Part shown: piece by piece, positions 7,995 to 18,596 of the stretch
Layout: each line of letters starts with the position of its first letter
Position numbering within the stretch: position 1 is the first letter of the stretch
From: Synergistaceae bacterium
Lineage (GTDB): Bacteria; Synergistota; Synergistia; Synergistales; Aminobacteriaceae
Length of the DNA stretch: 64,000 nt
Direction: 5' to 3'
Assembly (NCBI GenBank): GCA_017405525.1
Contig: JAFRAH010000006.1
Span: 62,001 to 126,000 of the forward strand
Notes under the pieces: model-generated
Databases searched by the model: none
What the model saw: the letters and a program-made list of their open reading frames with translations, nothing else
What the model was told of the DNA's origin: nothing
Made by a program: the position numbers and the translations under genes

Positions 7995-10658
7995 ATGTTA
8001 CTAGACAGCATAAAGAAATTATTGGGACTAGATCCGAATGACCGGGCATTGCAAAAATATTCCGGGCTCGTTGAGATAGTCAATTCATATTCGGAGGACG
8101 TTCACGGAAAATCTGACGCTGAGATAAAATCCCGTTTCCTCGAACTCAAATCACAAGTCCAGGAAGGAAGCTCAGAGCTTGATGATGTTCTCCCTGAAGT
8201 CTTCGCTATCGTCCGTGAAGTCAGCGAACGAACTATAGGCTTGCGTCATTATGACGTTCAGCTCATCGGAGGCATGGCACTTCATGACGGCAGGATTGCA
8301 GAGATGAAGACCGGTGAAGGCAAAACCCTAGTCGCTCCCCTCGCCATAGTCTTGAACGCAATGAAGGGTGAAGGTGTCCATCTCGTTACGGTGAATGACT
8401 ACCTCGCCAAACGAGACGCTGAATGGATGTCCCCGCTCTATGAGTTCTTGGGACTTACTGCCGGAGTGATTTACCCCTACATGCCCAATGACGAGCGAAT
8501 AGCCGCATACATGGCCGACGTTACCTACGGGACTAACTCAGAGTTCGGCTTCGACTACCTCCGGGATAACATGGTGCTCAACAGTCAAGAGATGGTACAG
8601 AGGGGGCATCACTTCTGCATTGTTGACGAGGTTGACAGCATTCTGATCGACGAGGCAAGGACACCGCTAATCATCTCAGGCCCAAGCGATGATGATGCAG
8701 GGTTGTACGTGAAGGCAGACAGTGCCGCCCGCAACCTCAAGGCAGGAACTGACTACGAGGAAGACGAGAAGGAACGGAGCATCTCAATGACCGAGTCAGG
8801 CATCCAGAAGTGTGAGGACTTCCTGAAGATGCCCGGCTTGTTCTCTGACGCTGCACACTCAGACCTTGCACACAGGATAGTTCAGGCTCTCAAGGCTCAC
8901 AGGCTCTACAAGCGCGACACTGATTATGTCGTGAAGGACGGCGAAGTGATCATAGTTGACGAGTTCACAGGAAGGCTCATGATTGGGCGGCGTTACTCTG
9001 ACGGTCTCCATCAGGCCATAGAAGCAAAGGAACGTGTGAAGGTCGGGCGCGAATCACAGACACTCGCAACAATAACACTGCAAAACTATTTCCGAATGTA
9101 CAGGAAATTAGCCGGGATGACAGGAACTGCCGCAACTGAAGCCGAAGAGTTCAAGGAGATTTACGGCCTCCAGGTTGTGAGCATTCCCACGCACAAGCCC
9201 ATGATACGCACCGACAACCCCGACGTGATTTACGCCACAGAGCACGAGAAGTTCAGCGCAGTAGCCGATGAGGTCCAGGAACGCCACAAGAACGGCCAGC
9301 CCGTACTGGTCGGCACAACGTCAATCGAGAACTCCGAGAGGGTCAGCAAGCTCCTCAAAGCCCGCAAGATTCCCCATCACGTCCTGAACGCCAAGTACCA
9401 CGAGAAGGAAGCATATATCGTAGCTCAGGCAGGCAGGGAGGGAGCAGTTACGGTAGCCACGAACATGGCCGGTCGAGGAACTGACATCATGCTTGGCGGA
9501 AACCCCGAATTTCTCGCGAAGGACAAAGCACAGAATGACCCCGCCGAATATGAACGCCTCCTGAAGGAGTTTACGGCCTCCTGCAAGGCTGAGCATGACC
9601 GCGTAACTTCAGCCGGAGGACTCGCAATTATCGGCACGGAACGCCACGAATCCCGACGAATCGACAACCAGCTGCGTGGACGTTCAGGCCGTCAGGGAGA
9701 TCCGGGAACATCGAGGTTCTACCTGTCGCTTGAGGATAACCTGTTGAGACTTTTCGGGTCAGAGAAGATTCAGCCGTTGATGGGAAAGTTAGGGCTGAAA
9801 GATGGCGAGGCTATAGAGTCCTCAATGCTCAGCAAGATAATCGAGAACTCACAGAAGAAGGTAGAGGAGCTCCACTTTGACATCAGGAAGCAGCTATTAG
9901 CCTATGACAACGTAATGAACCAGCAGAGGGAGGCCATATACTCCGAACGTTCAGCGATACTAGGAACATCAGAGGACGAAATGCCACAATACGGCTGGGA
10001 AGTCGTAGAGGGTGTTGTGAATGGCATCCTCGACAAGTATTTTCCCGAAGGACACGACGCAGAGCCTGACCCCTCACGCGCGGCCTCAAGGTTGCGGTCA
10101 TTGTTCGGGCCGGGAGCTGAGGGCAATATTGCTACTGTCGACAACCGCCTAGACATGGAGGGTATGAGGGACGAGCTCACCGACGGCATAAAGTCCCGCT
10201 ATGACGCAAAGATAGCCGAGCTCAATGCCGACAACATGAGCGGCCACAATATAGCCGGGTCTCTCGTGCGCTATATCCTCCTGAACACGCTGGATATTGC
10301 CTGGCGTGAACACTTGACAGGCATGGATGAGCTCCGACGGGGTATAGGTCTCCGTGCAATCGGGCAGAAAGACCCCCTGATTGAGTACCAGTTCGAGAGC
10401 TACAACCTGTTCACCGAGATGATGGACAGGGTAAAAGATAACTTCTGCGAACATGTCTTCAGGGTTAGGGTGCTCAGCGAAGAAACTCACCGTGAACGAA
10501 AAATGACGATGGAGAAGAGGGAGTTCCAGATGTTAGGTGCAGAGGCAGGCGGGGCAGTCCGCGAACCAGTCAGGAAGGTCGCTAAGGTAGGACGCAATGA
10601 CCCGTGCCCTTGCGGCTCAGGCAAAAAGTACAAGTATTGCCACGGAAGGGGGCTGTGA
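7995..10658 (+). CDS. secA: Protein translocase ATPase SecA
   Basis: The 887-residue protein has [13 protein letters not shown] (Walker A), [20 protein letters not shown] (DEVD Walker B region), [16 protein letters not shown] and [10 protein letters not shown] (helicase motifs V-VI), and a C-terminal SEC-C zinc motif [16 protein letters not shown]. SecA drives preproteins through SecYEG using ATP hydrolysis. ATG 7995 is selected because AAAGGAGAC precedes it and the [11 protein letters not shown] start fits the family. The next gene, encoding a secreted protein, starts immediately after the TGA stop. Confidence 0.98.
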   Translation: MLLDSIKKLLGLDPNDRALQKYSGLVEIVNSYSEDVHGKSDAEIKSRFLELKSQVQEGSSELDDVLPEVFAIVREVSERTIGLRHYDVQLIGGMALHDGRIAEMKTGEGKTLVAPLAIVLNAMKGEGVHLVTVNDYLAKRDAEWMSPLYEFLGLTAGVIYPYMPNDERIAAYMADVTYGTNSEFGFDYLRDNMVLNSQEMVQRGHHFCIVDEVDSILIDEARTPLIISGPSDDDAGLYVKADSAARNLKAGTDYEEDEKERSISMTESGIQKCEDFLKMPGLFSDAAHSDLAHRIVQALKAHRLYKRDTDYVVKDGEVIIVDEFTGRLMIGRRYSDGLHQAIEAKERVKVGRESQTLATITLQNYFRMYRKLAGMTGTAATEAEEFKEIYGLQVVSIPTHKPMIRTDNPDVIYATEHEKFSAVADEVQERHKNGQPVLVGTTSIENSERVSKLLKARKIPHHVLNAKYHEKEAYIVAQAGREGAVTVATNMAGRGTDIMLGGNPEFLAKDKAQNDPAEYERLLKEFTASCKAEHDRVTSAGGLAIIGTERHESRRIDNQLRGRSGRQGDPGTSRFYLSLEDNLLRLFGSEKIQPLMGKLGLKDGEAIESSMLSKIIENSQKKVEELHFDIRKQLLAYDNVMNQQREAIYSERSAILGTSEDEMPQYGWEVVEGVVNGILDKYFPEGHDAEPDPSRAASRLRSLFGPGAEGNIATVDNRLDMEGMRDELTDGIKSRYDAKIAELNADNMSGHNIAGSLVRYILLNTLDIAWREHLTGMDELRRGIGLRAIGQKDPLIEYQFESYNLFTEMMDRVKDNFCEHVFRVRVLSEETHRERKMTMEKREFQMLGAEAGGAVREPVRKVAKVGRNDPCPCGSGKKYKYCHGRGL

Positions 10659-12518
10659 TTGTTGGCACGTAAATTTCTGGCGTTGGCGTTGGTGATGATG
10701 CTGTGTTCCCCGTCATTTGCTGATGACCTCATGGACAGCTCACGCCTCAACATGCGTAGGATGGACAACCTCAACATGGGGAACGTCCTTCCCAGCTACA
10801 CAGGGACAGGCACTTTCACGTTCGGCGAAGACAACGGGCCGGGCTATAGCTTGTCGCGAATGAAGCAGATGAACCCGGACTTCACGACTTATCCGGCAGA
10901 ACAGGGCATAATCTGGCTCAAGCGCGCAACATTCTCACGTTCGGACAACGGCGGCACTGAGATAACCCGGCTCTATGTGATTCTTGGCCGTCAGGGTCTC
11001 GGCGGCAAGTGGCTGAACTGGAACATTCCCATTCCGGCAAAAGGAAGCGTTGACGTTCTGGAGGCTGACATTTACGACTTCAACACCCTCGCGAAAATCA
11101 GCAGTGCATCACCCGATGAAGACACAACCGCTGGCATTAAGTCGGTCAGTTTAATGGGGCTGCCTAATACGTTCATTATGGTGGTGTCATGGCGGGAGAA
11201 CTTGACCGAACAGCTCAGCATTGAGGGGCTCTTCTGGTTTCAGGATGAGCTCAGGGTATGGGAGTCAGTCCTGGAGGTAACATCACCGCAAAAACTCTCG
11301 TACAAGACGTTTCCCGACATTAGGAGCCCTGAGACTGAGGAGCTTGGCAATGAAACGTCATATTCTTGGCGGCGCGTGAACATTGAGCCGTATAATCCTT
11401 CAGGTGAGCTTGCACGTACGCAGAGGGCAGGGGCAGCATTCAGCACGAGGCAGGTAAATTCAGGGATTGATGGGATGCTCAAGGATGCAGAGAATGCTGG
11501 GAACATCACTGCACCAAGTGAAGCACTCTCAGGTTTCAGACGCTCGAAGAATGACGGGGCTATGAAGCTCGTTCAGTGGCTGGCCTCACAACCTGAAGCT
11601 GAATTGTCGGAAGGAACTCCCCGGAAAATCCCGGCCTCCGGGCCATGGACAAGGCGCGAAAAGGTATTGCTTTCCCGGTCGTGGCTCTCCTCACAGAAAA
11701 TTGATGCCTCGTTGTGCTGGAAGCTCCCGTTTGAGCCCGATGACAAGTCCCCAGTATGTCCGGCCATGTTCACGGACCCTGTTCTTTACGTTCAAGGCGT
11801 GAAGGGTCTTGAGTTCCACGACATGACAGATCCGGGGTTGCTTGCAGGCTCAAAGGTCTTCAGTGCCACGAATGACGGCAAACTAGTTTCCCGGCGTATA
11901 CCCTCCTCGAAGTCCGGCGATAACAGATTGAGCGCAGTAATGGATCTCAAGCTCTCGGAACAAGGTATGCTTAACGGCAACATCAGGGTGATTCTCAGAG
12001 GAGCATGGGGGGCATTGATGCTCGGAAGAAATCCTACGGACGGGACAGCTAGGGGGGCGTTGCTCTCACTTTTCCCCGGACTGACGAACTACAGGGACGT
12101 GAAGCTCAGGAACGTAAAAGGCACTCCCGAAATCTCGTTCACACTGACGAACAAGCCCGGAGTTGCCGGGAGCGGCCGGGGCATTCTCGCGATCCTGCCG
12201 GTCTTTGAGCCGGTGGCAATGAGGAAGCTCGGAGGATATGAGCCGCCCGTTGAGGTATTGTTCCCGTTCATTGTGGAGCAGAACATAACGCTGGGCTTTC
12301 CCAAGAAGGCAACTGAAGCCCTCGTCTCAGGAAAGACACCGAAGAACCCCGACAAGATAAATTATTCCGACAGCTACCAGAACCGAAGGCACAGGCTCGA
12401 AGCATCATCACGTTTTGAGCTGAACATGCAGAGCGTCAGTTCCGGGAACATGGCCTTGCTCAGGCGGCACTTGGACAACTGGCGGACGTTCTCATTCAGG
12501 CATATACCAGTAAGATAG
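10659..12518 (+). CDS. Secreted protein of unknown function, weakly DUF3857/transglutaminase-like at the C-terminus
   Basis: The 619-residue protein begins at TTG 10659 (or TTG 10662) directly after secA, with GGAAGGGGG upstream. A clear signal peptide (LALALVMMLCSPSFA) is followed by a mature domain rich in Trp, Arg and beta-prone sequence. The region ASLCWKLPFEPDD and a C-terminal block with RHRLEASSRFELNM followed by a DNWRTF segment vaguely recall the C-terminal half of DUF3857-transglutaminase periplasmic proteins, but no Cys-His-Asp core was seen, so enzymatic function is not claimed. It ends in TAG ten bases before argS and is probably co-transcribed with secA and argS. Confidence 0.75.
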   Translation: MLARKFLALALVMMLCSPSFADDLMDSSRLNMRRMDNLNMGNVLPSYTGTGTFTFGEDNGPGYSLSRMKQMNPDFTTYPAEQGIIWLKRATFSRSDNGGTEITRLYVILGRQGLGGKWLNWNIPIPAKGSVDVLEADIYDFNTLAKISSASPDEDTTAGIKSVSLMGLPNTFIMVVSWRENLTEQLSIEGLFWFQDELRVWESVLEVTSPQKLSYKTFPDIRSPETEELGNETSYSWRRVNIEPYNPSGELARTQRAGAAFSTRQVNSGIDGMLKDAENAGNITAPSEALSGFRRSKNDGAMKLVQWLASQPEAELSEGTPRKIPASGPWTRREKVLLSRSWLSSQKIDASLCWKLPFEPDDKSPVCPAMFTDPVLYVQGVKGLEFHDMTDPGLLAGSKVFSATNDGKLVSRRIPSSKSGDNRLSAVMDLKLSEQGMLNGNIRVILRGAWGALMLGRNPTDGTARGALLSLFPGLTNYRDVKLRNVKGTPEISFTLTNKPGVAGSGRGILAILPVFEPVAMRKLGGYEPPVEVLFPFIVEQNITLGFPKKATEALVSGKTPKNPDKINYSDSYQNRRHRLEASSRFELNMQSVSSGNMALLRRHLDNWRTFSFRHIPVR

Positions 12519-12528
12519 AAGGTACAAA

Positions 12529-14199
12529 ATGACAGGCGAAAATACAGCAGCAGTGAAACTTAATGAGGCACTTAACGAAGCGGTAAAGTCATTAGGCGTT
12601 GATGGCATTCAGGCAGGGTTTGAGCGTCCCAAGCATGAGGGGCATGGAGACCGTGCGGCAAATATCGCGATGAGGCTCGCAAAGGCACTCAAGGCTAACC
12701 CGTATGATATTGCCGTGAATATAGGTGAGGCTCTCAGTTCGGACGTTGTGGAGCGTTACGAGGTGGCTAGGCCGGGTTTCCTGAACGTCTTTCTGTCGGG
12801 GAAGTTCTATGCTGACGTTGTGGCAGATATTCTCAGGCAGGGCATGAACTACGGCGGGGTTAATCTCGGCAATGGCAGGAGCATTCAGGTTGAGTTCGTG
12901 AGTGCCAACCCTACAGGGCCGCTCCATATTGGGCACGGAAGGGGCGCGGCAGTAGGTGATTCTGTTGCGCGGATCCTGAAGTTCACGGGATGGGACGTTC
13001 AGCGGGAATACTACGTGAATGATTCGGGCCTCCAGATCACGAACCTGGGCAAGTCGACGCAGGCAAGATACTTTGAGCTTCTTGGGAGAAATATAGAGTT
13101 CCCGGAGAACGGCTACAAGGGAGCTTACTTGTACGACATTGCACGTGAGATTATTGACGCTGAGGGCGACAAGTTCCTTAACGTCCCACTTGATGAGAGC
13201 CTCGAATACTTCAAGAAATACGCCGCCGGTAAAATCATGGCCGGAATACGTGAAGACCTTGAGACCTTCCGGGTTGAGTTCGACAACTTTTTCCCGGAAG
13301 GATACTTGCACGCCAACGGCCTCGTGAAATCAGCAATGGATGAGCTCAAATCCGAAGGCTATGCATACGAGCAGGACGGTGCATTGTGGTTCAGGACTGA
13401 GAACACAATCGGCGACGACAAGGACAGGGTCTTAATCCGCGCTAATGGCATCCCGACATATTACGCCTCAGACATAGCCTATCACCGCGATAAATTCATC
13501 ACCCGGAAGTTCGAGAGGGTCATAGATGTTTGGGGAGCTGATCACCACGGATATATAGCACGTATGAAGGCCGCAATAAAGGCAATGGGTCGCAACCCCG
13601 ACGATTTTACGGTGCTCCTGATACAGCTCGTTAATCTCTTGCGTGATGGGAAGGTCGTAACCATGTCGACAAGGGCAGGGGAATTTATCACGTTGCGTGA
13701 AGTTCTTGACGAGGCAGGAGTTGATGCATCACGTTTCTTTTTCCTGATGAGGCGTTCGGACAGCCAGCTTGATTTTGACCTGTCCCTAGCAAAGAAACAG
13801 GGCAATGATAACCCCGTCTATTACGTCCAGTATGCACACGCAAGAATTTCCGGGATACTCCGCGAATACTCGAACAGGGGCGGCAATGTCGAGGCACTTG
13901 ACCCCGGCAACATACCCGCAGAGATTTTCGCCAATAAGGACGCTAAGGAGCTCGCTGATGCCTTGTCGTTCTACCCTGATGCAGTGCGTGAGGGCTCAGA
14001 AGATTTAGCTCCCCAAATTCTCACGGGGTACGTCCTGAATTTGGCGGGAGTGTTTCACTCGTTCTACAACACCAATAGGATAATTGACGAGCCTGACGAT
14101 AATATCAGAGCCGGAAGGATTAACCTTGTGAGGGCAGCAAGAATAGTGATTGCGTCATGCCTTGAACTTCTGGGGGTTAATGCCCCGGAGAGAATGTGA
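12529..14199 (+). CDS. argS: Arginyl-tRNA synthetase
   Basis: The 556-residue class I synthetase has SANPTGPLHIGHGRGAAVGD, the HIGH motif in its ArgRS form, and VVTMSTRAGEF, the weak KMSKS equivalent typical of ArgRS. An N-terminal Add-1-like domain and a C-terminal DALR anticodon-binding domain (YVQYAHARISGIL, later LNLAGVFHSFYN) are present. It charges tRNA-Arg with arginine in the cytosol. The start codon follows AGAAGG at close spacing. The TGA stop is one base before the next ATG. Confidence 0.97.
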   Translation: MTGENTAAVKLNEALNEAVKSLGVDGIQAGFERPKHEGHGDRAANIAMRLAKALKANPYDIAVNIGEALSSDVVERYEVARPGFLNVFLSGKFYADVVADILRQGMNYGGVNLGNGRSIQVEFVSANPTGPLHIGHGRGAAVGDSVARILKFTGWDVQREYYVNDSGLQITNLGKSTQARYFELLGRNIEFPENGYKGAYLYDIAREIIDAEGDKFLNVPLDESLEYFKKYAAGKIMAGIREDLETFRVEFDNFFPEGYLHANGLVKSAMDELKSEGYAYEQDGALWFRTENTIGDDKDRVLIRANGIPTYYASDIAYHRDKFITRKFERVIDVWGADHHGYIARMKAAIKAMGRNPDDFTVLLIQLVNLLRDGKVVTMSTRAGEFITLREVLDEAGVDASRFFFLMRRSDSQLDFDLSLAKKQGNDNPVYYVQYAHARISGILREYSNRGGNVEALDPGNIPAEIFANKDAKELADALSFYPDAVREGSEDLAPQILTGYVLNLAGVFHSFYNTNRIIDEPDDNIRAGRINLVRAARIVIASCLELLGVNAPERM

Positions 14200-14200
14200 G

Positions 14201-14533
14201 ATGTTCTCCCTCAAGAGGATAGTCATATTCGCGCTTTGTGTTCTTGGTCTGGCCATAACCTGGAGCTATTACCGTTTTGAGCTCGACAGGATAGCACAGA
14301 TACGTGAACAGATAAGCCGGAGTGAGGTTGTCCTGAAGCAGAAGCGCGACTCAGTACGGGACTACAAGGAGAAGGTAGCGTTCTACAAGACACAGGAAGG
14401 AATAGAGCACTTGGCACGTGAACAATATAACCTTGTGGGCAATGGTGAGCGTGTAATACTCCTGAGAAGTGAGGACGTACAGCAAGCCCCGCCTGAGATT
14501 GCAGAGCCGTCGCAGGAACTCCCCCACGAATAA
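14201..14533 (+). CDS. FtsL/DivIC-type septum formation initiator protein
   Basis: The protein is about 110 residues: a short cytoplasmic N-terminus, one membrane segment (IVIFALCVLGLAITWSYY), then a coiled coil (IREQISRSEVVLKQKRDSV) and the YKTQEGIEHLAREQYNLVG block that defines DivIC/FtsL-like proteins; a Pro/Gln/Glu-rich tail follows. The ATG at 14201 is preferred because it places the membrane segment near the N-terminus and abuts argS. It is a bitopic divisome component. DivIC and FtsL paralogues cannot be separated from sequence alone. Confidence 0.85.
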   Translation: MFSLKRIVIFALCVLGLAITWSYYRFELDRIAQIREQISRSEVVLKQKRDSVRDYKEKVAFYKTQEGIEHLAREQYNLVGNGERVILLRSEDVQQAPPEIAEPSQELPHE

Positions 14534-14551
14534 CGGAACACAGCACGAAAA

Positions 14552-14594
14552 ATCCCCCTCCATGTGTGAGAACGTGAAGGGGGATAAATTTTTT
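14552..14594. terminator. Rho-independent terminator after the secA-argS-ftsL-like run
   Basis: Arms ATCCCCCT and AGGGGGAT around a 17-base loop are followed by AAATTTTTT on the plus strand; the minus strand also has an A/T-rich flank, so it may act in both directions between convergent units. Confidence 0.75.
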
Positions 14595-14636
14595 CCCTTG
14601 AACCCTAAATATCCTTTACGATTTTTGCCGGGACAC

Positions 14637-14900
14637 CTACAGCCACGCAAGCCCGAACATTACGCCGTCCTCAATAGGGGATTTACCGATTGACATTGCA
14701 GTAAGGCCATGGTTGGCGAAAACATTACGTCCGAGCATCATTCTGCAGGCTATGTCAACCTGGAACGGCGGGGTGAAGAACGTACCTTCCGGGAGGTTCC
14801 CGCAGGAGAGTTCGCGTTCAAGTGTGATGATTGCGTCCCTGTCGTCCGGGTCTCTGATGTCGCAGGGTATTCCGTTCCTCAAGTCGTCAAATACACTCAT
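14637..14900 (-). pseudogene. Remnant of a maltose/galactoside O-acetyltransferase
   Basis: The 87-residue frame opens with FDDLRNGIPCDIRDPDDRDAI, the N-terminal Mac domain of LacA/Maa acetyltransferases, jumps after TLEREL to NLPEGTFFTPPFQVD, skipping roughly 30 residues of the usual linker, and continues through GRNVFANHGLTAMSIG to EDGVMFG. It then ends in unrelated sequence (LAWL, TAG) instead of the hexapeptide beta-helix that holds the catalytic His. Both an internal deletion and a C-terminal truncation are therefore visible. It lies next to the aldo/keto reductase in the decayed cluster. Confidence 0.8.
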
Positions 14901-14902
14901 AG

Positions 14903-15898
14903 CTAGAACGCGTGCTGCTTAGTGTGAGCCGTGTAGGGTGCTTCGAGTGCCGCAATCTCCTCATCACTCAGCTTGATGTCAACGGCTGAGGCTGCTTCCT
15001 CGACGTGCCTGACGCTGGTAGTTCCGACAACGGGCGAGCATATGTAGGGCTTGCTGAGCATCCATGCAAGGGCTTCCTGAGCCATTGAGCGGCCATTCTC
15101 ACGCGCTACACGTTCGAGGTTGTCCACTACGGCCTTGTCCTGCTGGGCTGTCTTGTCCGTCCAGACCATAGGGCTGACAGCGTCAATCTTCGTGCGTGCC
15201 GTCTGAGTTCCCCACGGGCGGGCGCATCTTCCACCGGCAAGGGGGCTCCATGGGTTCACGCCGACTTTGCGGTCAAGACACAGGGGCATCATCTCGTGTT
15301 CTTCCTCGCGGTAAATCAGGTTGTACTGGTTCTGCATGGTGATGAACTTTGTCCAGTTATGGCGTTCGGCGATGTTCTGAAGTCTCTCGAACTGCCACGC
15401 GTCCATTGTGCACGCCCCGATGTAACGTGCCTTCCCTGACTTGACCACGTCGTGAAGTGCCTCCAGTATCTCCTCCATTGGTGTGAACGCGTCAAGCCTG
15501 TGAATCTGGTACAGGTCAACGTAGTCGAGGCCTAAGCGTTTCAGGCTGTGGTCAATTTCAGCCATGATGTTCTTGCGTGATGACCCTGAACCGTTGGGCT
15601 TTCCTGCACGCATCTCGAAGTTTACCTTTGTCGCAACCACTATCTCATCACGGTTGAGCCCGAACTCACGGATTAACTTGCCGGTGATCTCCTCGCTTGT
15701 GCCTAACTGGTAGACGTTCGCGGTGTCGAAAAAGTTTATGCCGAGCTCTACTGCCTTCCTGAAGATTGGTTTAGCCTCCTCGAACGGTAACGCCCAAGGA
15801 AACACGCCGTTTTCAGTGCCGGGTTTTCCGAAGCTCATCATGCCGAGACATATGCGCGAGACATCAACGCCTGAATTTCCGAGTTTCACATACTTCAT
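14903..15898 (-). CDS. Aldo/keto reductase
   Basis: The 331-residue TIM-barrel oxidoreductase shows the full tetrad: Asp and Tyr in NFFDTANVYQLG, Lys in VVATKVNF and His in DLYQIHRLDAFT. The C-terminal SPVVGTTSVRHVEEA is the usual NADPH-binding segment. It should reduce aldehydes or ketones with NADPH in the cytosol. It is intact although all of its neighbours from 14637 to 18497 are broken, which suggests either independent selection or that decay has not yet reached it. The stop is TTC TAG C. Confidence 0.92.
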   Translation of the reverse strand: MKYVKLGNSGVDVSRICLGMMSFGKPGTENGVFPWALPFEEAKPIFRKAVELGINFFDTANVYQLGTSEEITGKLIREFGLNRDEIVVATKVNFEMRAGKPNGSGSSRKNIMAEIDHSLKRLGLDYVDLYQIHRLDAFTPMEEILEALHDVVKSGKARYIGACTMDAWQFERLQNIAERHNWTKFITMQNQYNLIYREEEHEMMPLCLDRKVGVNPWSPLAGGRCARPWGTQTARTKIDAVSPMVWTDKTAQQDKAVVDNLERVARENGRSMAQEALAWMLSKPYICSPVVGTTSVRHVEEAASAVDIKLSDEEIAALEAPYTAHTKQHAF

Positions 15899-16003
15899 TG
15901 CTGTCTACTCTCCTTCTTTGGGAATGGTAGTAATATTAGCCGCGAACAATCCAAATCTCAAATCGAAACATTCTATTGATGATTGGGAATGTTTATCGTT
16001 GCG

Positions 16004-16555
16004 TCAGTCTTCAGGTGTCCAGTCATTGAAGCGTTGGGAGCTCTCGAACGTCCCGGTGTAGAACCTCTCCTCACGGTCAAGGCCGCGAATCCTCTCCATG
16101 TCCTCTGGTGAAAGCTCAAACCCAAGCACCGAGATATTCTGCCGTATATGAGCCTCATTCCTTGAGCCCGGTATGGTGCTGAAGCCCTCCTGAACGTGCC
16201 AGCGCAGTATGATTTCCGCCGGGGTTTTCCCGTAACGCCCAGCAATCTCATTGATGACCGGGTCAGCAAAGAGCACCGAATTTCCGCCCAAAGGATACCA
16301 GCCCTCAACAGCAATATTATTCTCAGCACACTTCTGACGGAATGCCCTTCGTTGCGCGTAAGGGTGAAGCTCAATCTGTACTATTGCAGGCTTTATCTCT
16401 GCCCTCGCGATAACGTCATCAAAAAGTTTCTCGTTGAGGTCAAAGTTCGAGAGACCTATAGCCCGGACTTTCCCCGCCTTCACTGCCGCACCTACTCCGC
16501 GTTCCGATGCCGAACTGCGGAATGTCCAGGCCGTTGTTCAGGTGTATCTTTGCGG
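16004..16555 (-). pseudogene. Internally deleted aldo/keto reductase (DkgA-like) remnant
   Basis: The N-terminal stub KIHLNNGLDIPQFGIG (about 16500-16550) is followed, in a different frame, by AAVKAGKVRAIGLSNFDLNEK and the rest of the C-terminal half down to 16004. Roughly 120 residues carrying the catalytic Asp, Tyr, Lys and His are missing, so the gene cannot encode an active reductase. The C-terminal half keeps GWYPLGG and STIPGSRNEAHI. The stub abuts the tail of the next remnant, indicating a deletion that removed the end of one gene and left the start of the other. Confidence 0.85.
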
Positions 16556-17429
16556 TTGATTCTGGCTCGTGAATGGCTGATGACCCATCCCGAAGTTATA
16601 GCCGCCCAAGCCGTAAAGGTGGAGTTCAGCAATTCCCCTCTTCTGCCACGCCTGGATGACCTCGAAGCCGCTCTGCCCCGAAAGCTCATCATCTGAGGAC
16701 ATGGCCGCAAACAACGGAGGCAGCTTGTCGGGCATCTCACGCATAACCAACTGGCCATAGATTGACGCGATGAAGTCTGCCCTGCACTCAGCGGGTGCAC
16801 TCTCTGCATTGTAGACCGCCATCAACGCCACTGCAAAGAAGCCCACAATCCCGACTTTGTCCGGCCTGACGAGAAACTCTCCCGCCCTCGAACGTACCAG
16901 CCTCACAGCCGCGTTAATGTCCTCGAACGCATAATCAGGTGTTGCAGGCGCATAGTTCCCGCTGAGACCTCCCGCACGGTAGCCCGCCATCTTCTCCGCA
17001 ACATATGCCTGATATTCCGCCTCATCTCTCGGAGTAATCTCTACCCTGTACTGCGTAACTTCAACAGTATGAACGTCGCGACCCCCTGAGACTTTAACCC
17101 CCATTCCGCAGCCTCATAGCCGCCGCTGCCGTTGGTTTTGCGCACGTGTGGTGAAGGAACGCACCGCCCGGAGCAATGATTATTGCCGCACCGTTGGACT
17201 TTGCAGGGTCTGGAAGGTAGGGGATTAACGCAGGAGCTTTGACGTTGCGCACGAACTGTCCGCGTCCCTGTATCTCGTACCACTGCTCGAACTCTACATC
17301 CTCACTCTTGGGCTCGCCGTAAAGGTATATCTGCCCCTCGAAATTGGGAGCGTCAATATACTTCACTTCCTGAGCAATTGCTGATGATGCCAACAACATT
17401 ATGATTATTGCCGTGATTATCTCTCTCAT
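16535..17429 (-). pseudogene. Decayed secreted alpha/beta-hydrolase (acetylxylan-esterase/BD-FAE-like)
   Basis: A signal peptide (IITAIIIMLLASSAIAQ) and AAIIIAPGGAFLHHT, the HGG-like oxyanion segment, lie in the first frame. The family continuation YEAAEWGLKSQGVATF lies in a second frame, and YRVEITPRDEAEYQAYVAEK in a third, so at least two indels occur between about 17040 and 17130. The nucleophile elbow, expected as GFSAGG, reads GFFAVA, so the catalytic Ser is lost. The C-terminus stops after GGYNFGMG, where it runs into the reductase stub. It is a clear pseudogene. Confidence 0.85.
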
Positions 17430-18497
17430 TAGTCATCAAGTCCTTTCTCGTGAAGCCACTTAGTGAGGAGGTCAGCAATCTCAAGGTTATTCAGGTCTGA
17501 GAACATGAAGTGAGTATTACCCTTTATGCCAAGTTCAGGAAGGTGAATCACTGTGCAGTCCCCGCCGTATTTGTTGACGAGCTCGGCAAATTTCCGTCCC
17601 ATTGAGAGCTCAGCACGCCACTGGTCAGAACCGCAATTGTCCGTTGGCTCTGTAGCTATGTGGTCGCCGTAAAATATCACTATGGGGAATCTCGTGAACT
17701 TCCTGAACTCCTCAAGCGTTACAGCCGTACCCTCGATATAGCCCGAATGATGTAGTTATTGCTTCAGGCACTTCACCTTCCGGGAAAAGCCTGGGACTTC
17801 CTCCGGGCTCAAAGGCAGCTATAGCGCGTATCTTGTCCGTACGCAGTGCAGTGAGCCACCCCGCACCGCCACCCTGTGAGTGAGTTACGAGGATTGCCGG
17901 GCCTGTCCTCTCCAGTACTGCCGACATAGCATCAGCCACGACCTCAAAGTCAAGCGGGCCGGTGTTGGGAGTTCCCTGCCTGTAGAACTGCTCAAGGCTG
18001 TCATCATCCTTCGGAATTTGAGTGTCAGGGTAAAATTCCGGCCATCGTCCAAGCCTGAAGAGCGTGAACATCGTGCGGTCATAGTGCATTGGTGTCATCG
18101 CATCGCCTGACGCAAGACTGAAGCCTGCATCACCCCTTCTTGGCTGGTCAACAAGGTACGTACTGAAGCCACGACGGAGAAAGATATTCCCGAACCCCTC
18201 GCGTCCGTCCGGGGTTGTCTCCCATGTCTTCATGGACTGGCCGCCACCGTGAAGGAATACCATCGGGAGCTTTCGTGCGTTCACCGGGACCTGATACCTG
18301 ACGAAAGCATGATCCCCGTATGCTGTCTGTCCTGACTGGCTCCAGAGATCGGAGAATACGAATTGCCCGCTGTCCTTGAGGGTGCTGCCTCCTGCCGTAA
18401 AGCTGCCCTGTTCCTAGATGATGATAGGCTCTTGGGTTGCCAACGACACGAAAGGCAACGCAATAACCAACGCCACGCAAATAATGAGTTTCTTCAT
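17429..18497 (-). pseudogene. Decayed secreted alpha/beta-hydrolase with an in-frame TAG and a one-base frameshift
   Basis: ATG 18497 starts a signal peptide (KKLIICVALVIALPFVSLA), followed by EPIII, TAG at 18416-18414, then EQGSFTAGG. The frame continues with PMVFLHGGGQSMKTW and VTHSQGGGAGW (nucleophile Ser in HSQGG). Near 17735 a one-base insertion shifts the frame: FGLY should continue as EGTAVTLEEFRKFTRFPI and then FYGDHIATEP in the next frame, through LPELGIKGNTHFMFSDL with the catalytic His. With both lesions it cannot be translated whole. The amber is ATC TAG GAA, one transition from ATC CAG GAA. Confidence 0.85.
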
Positions 18498-18596
18498 GGA
18501 CTGCCTCCTGAGATTAAAATTGTGATGAGGTAATGCTAAGTGGGAGTAATATAATTTGCAAATCAAGTATACTATTGACAATCAGGAAATTTTATC

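Noticed and set aside
14150-14200. Extended start for the FtsL/DivIC-like protein inside argS
   Set aside because: Residues before MFSLKRI come from argS coding sequence in another frame and would push the membrane segment away from the N-terminus.
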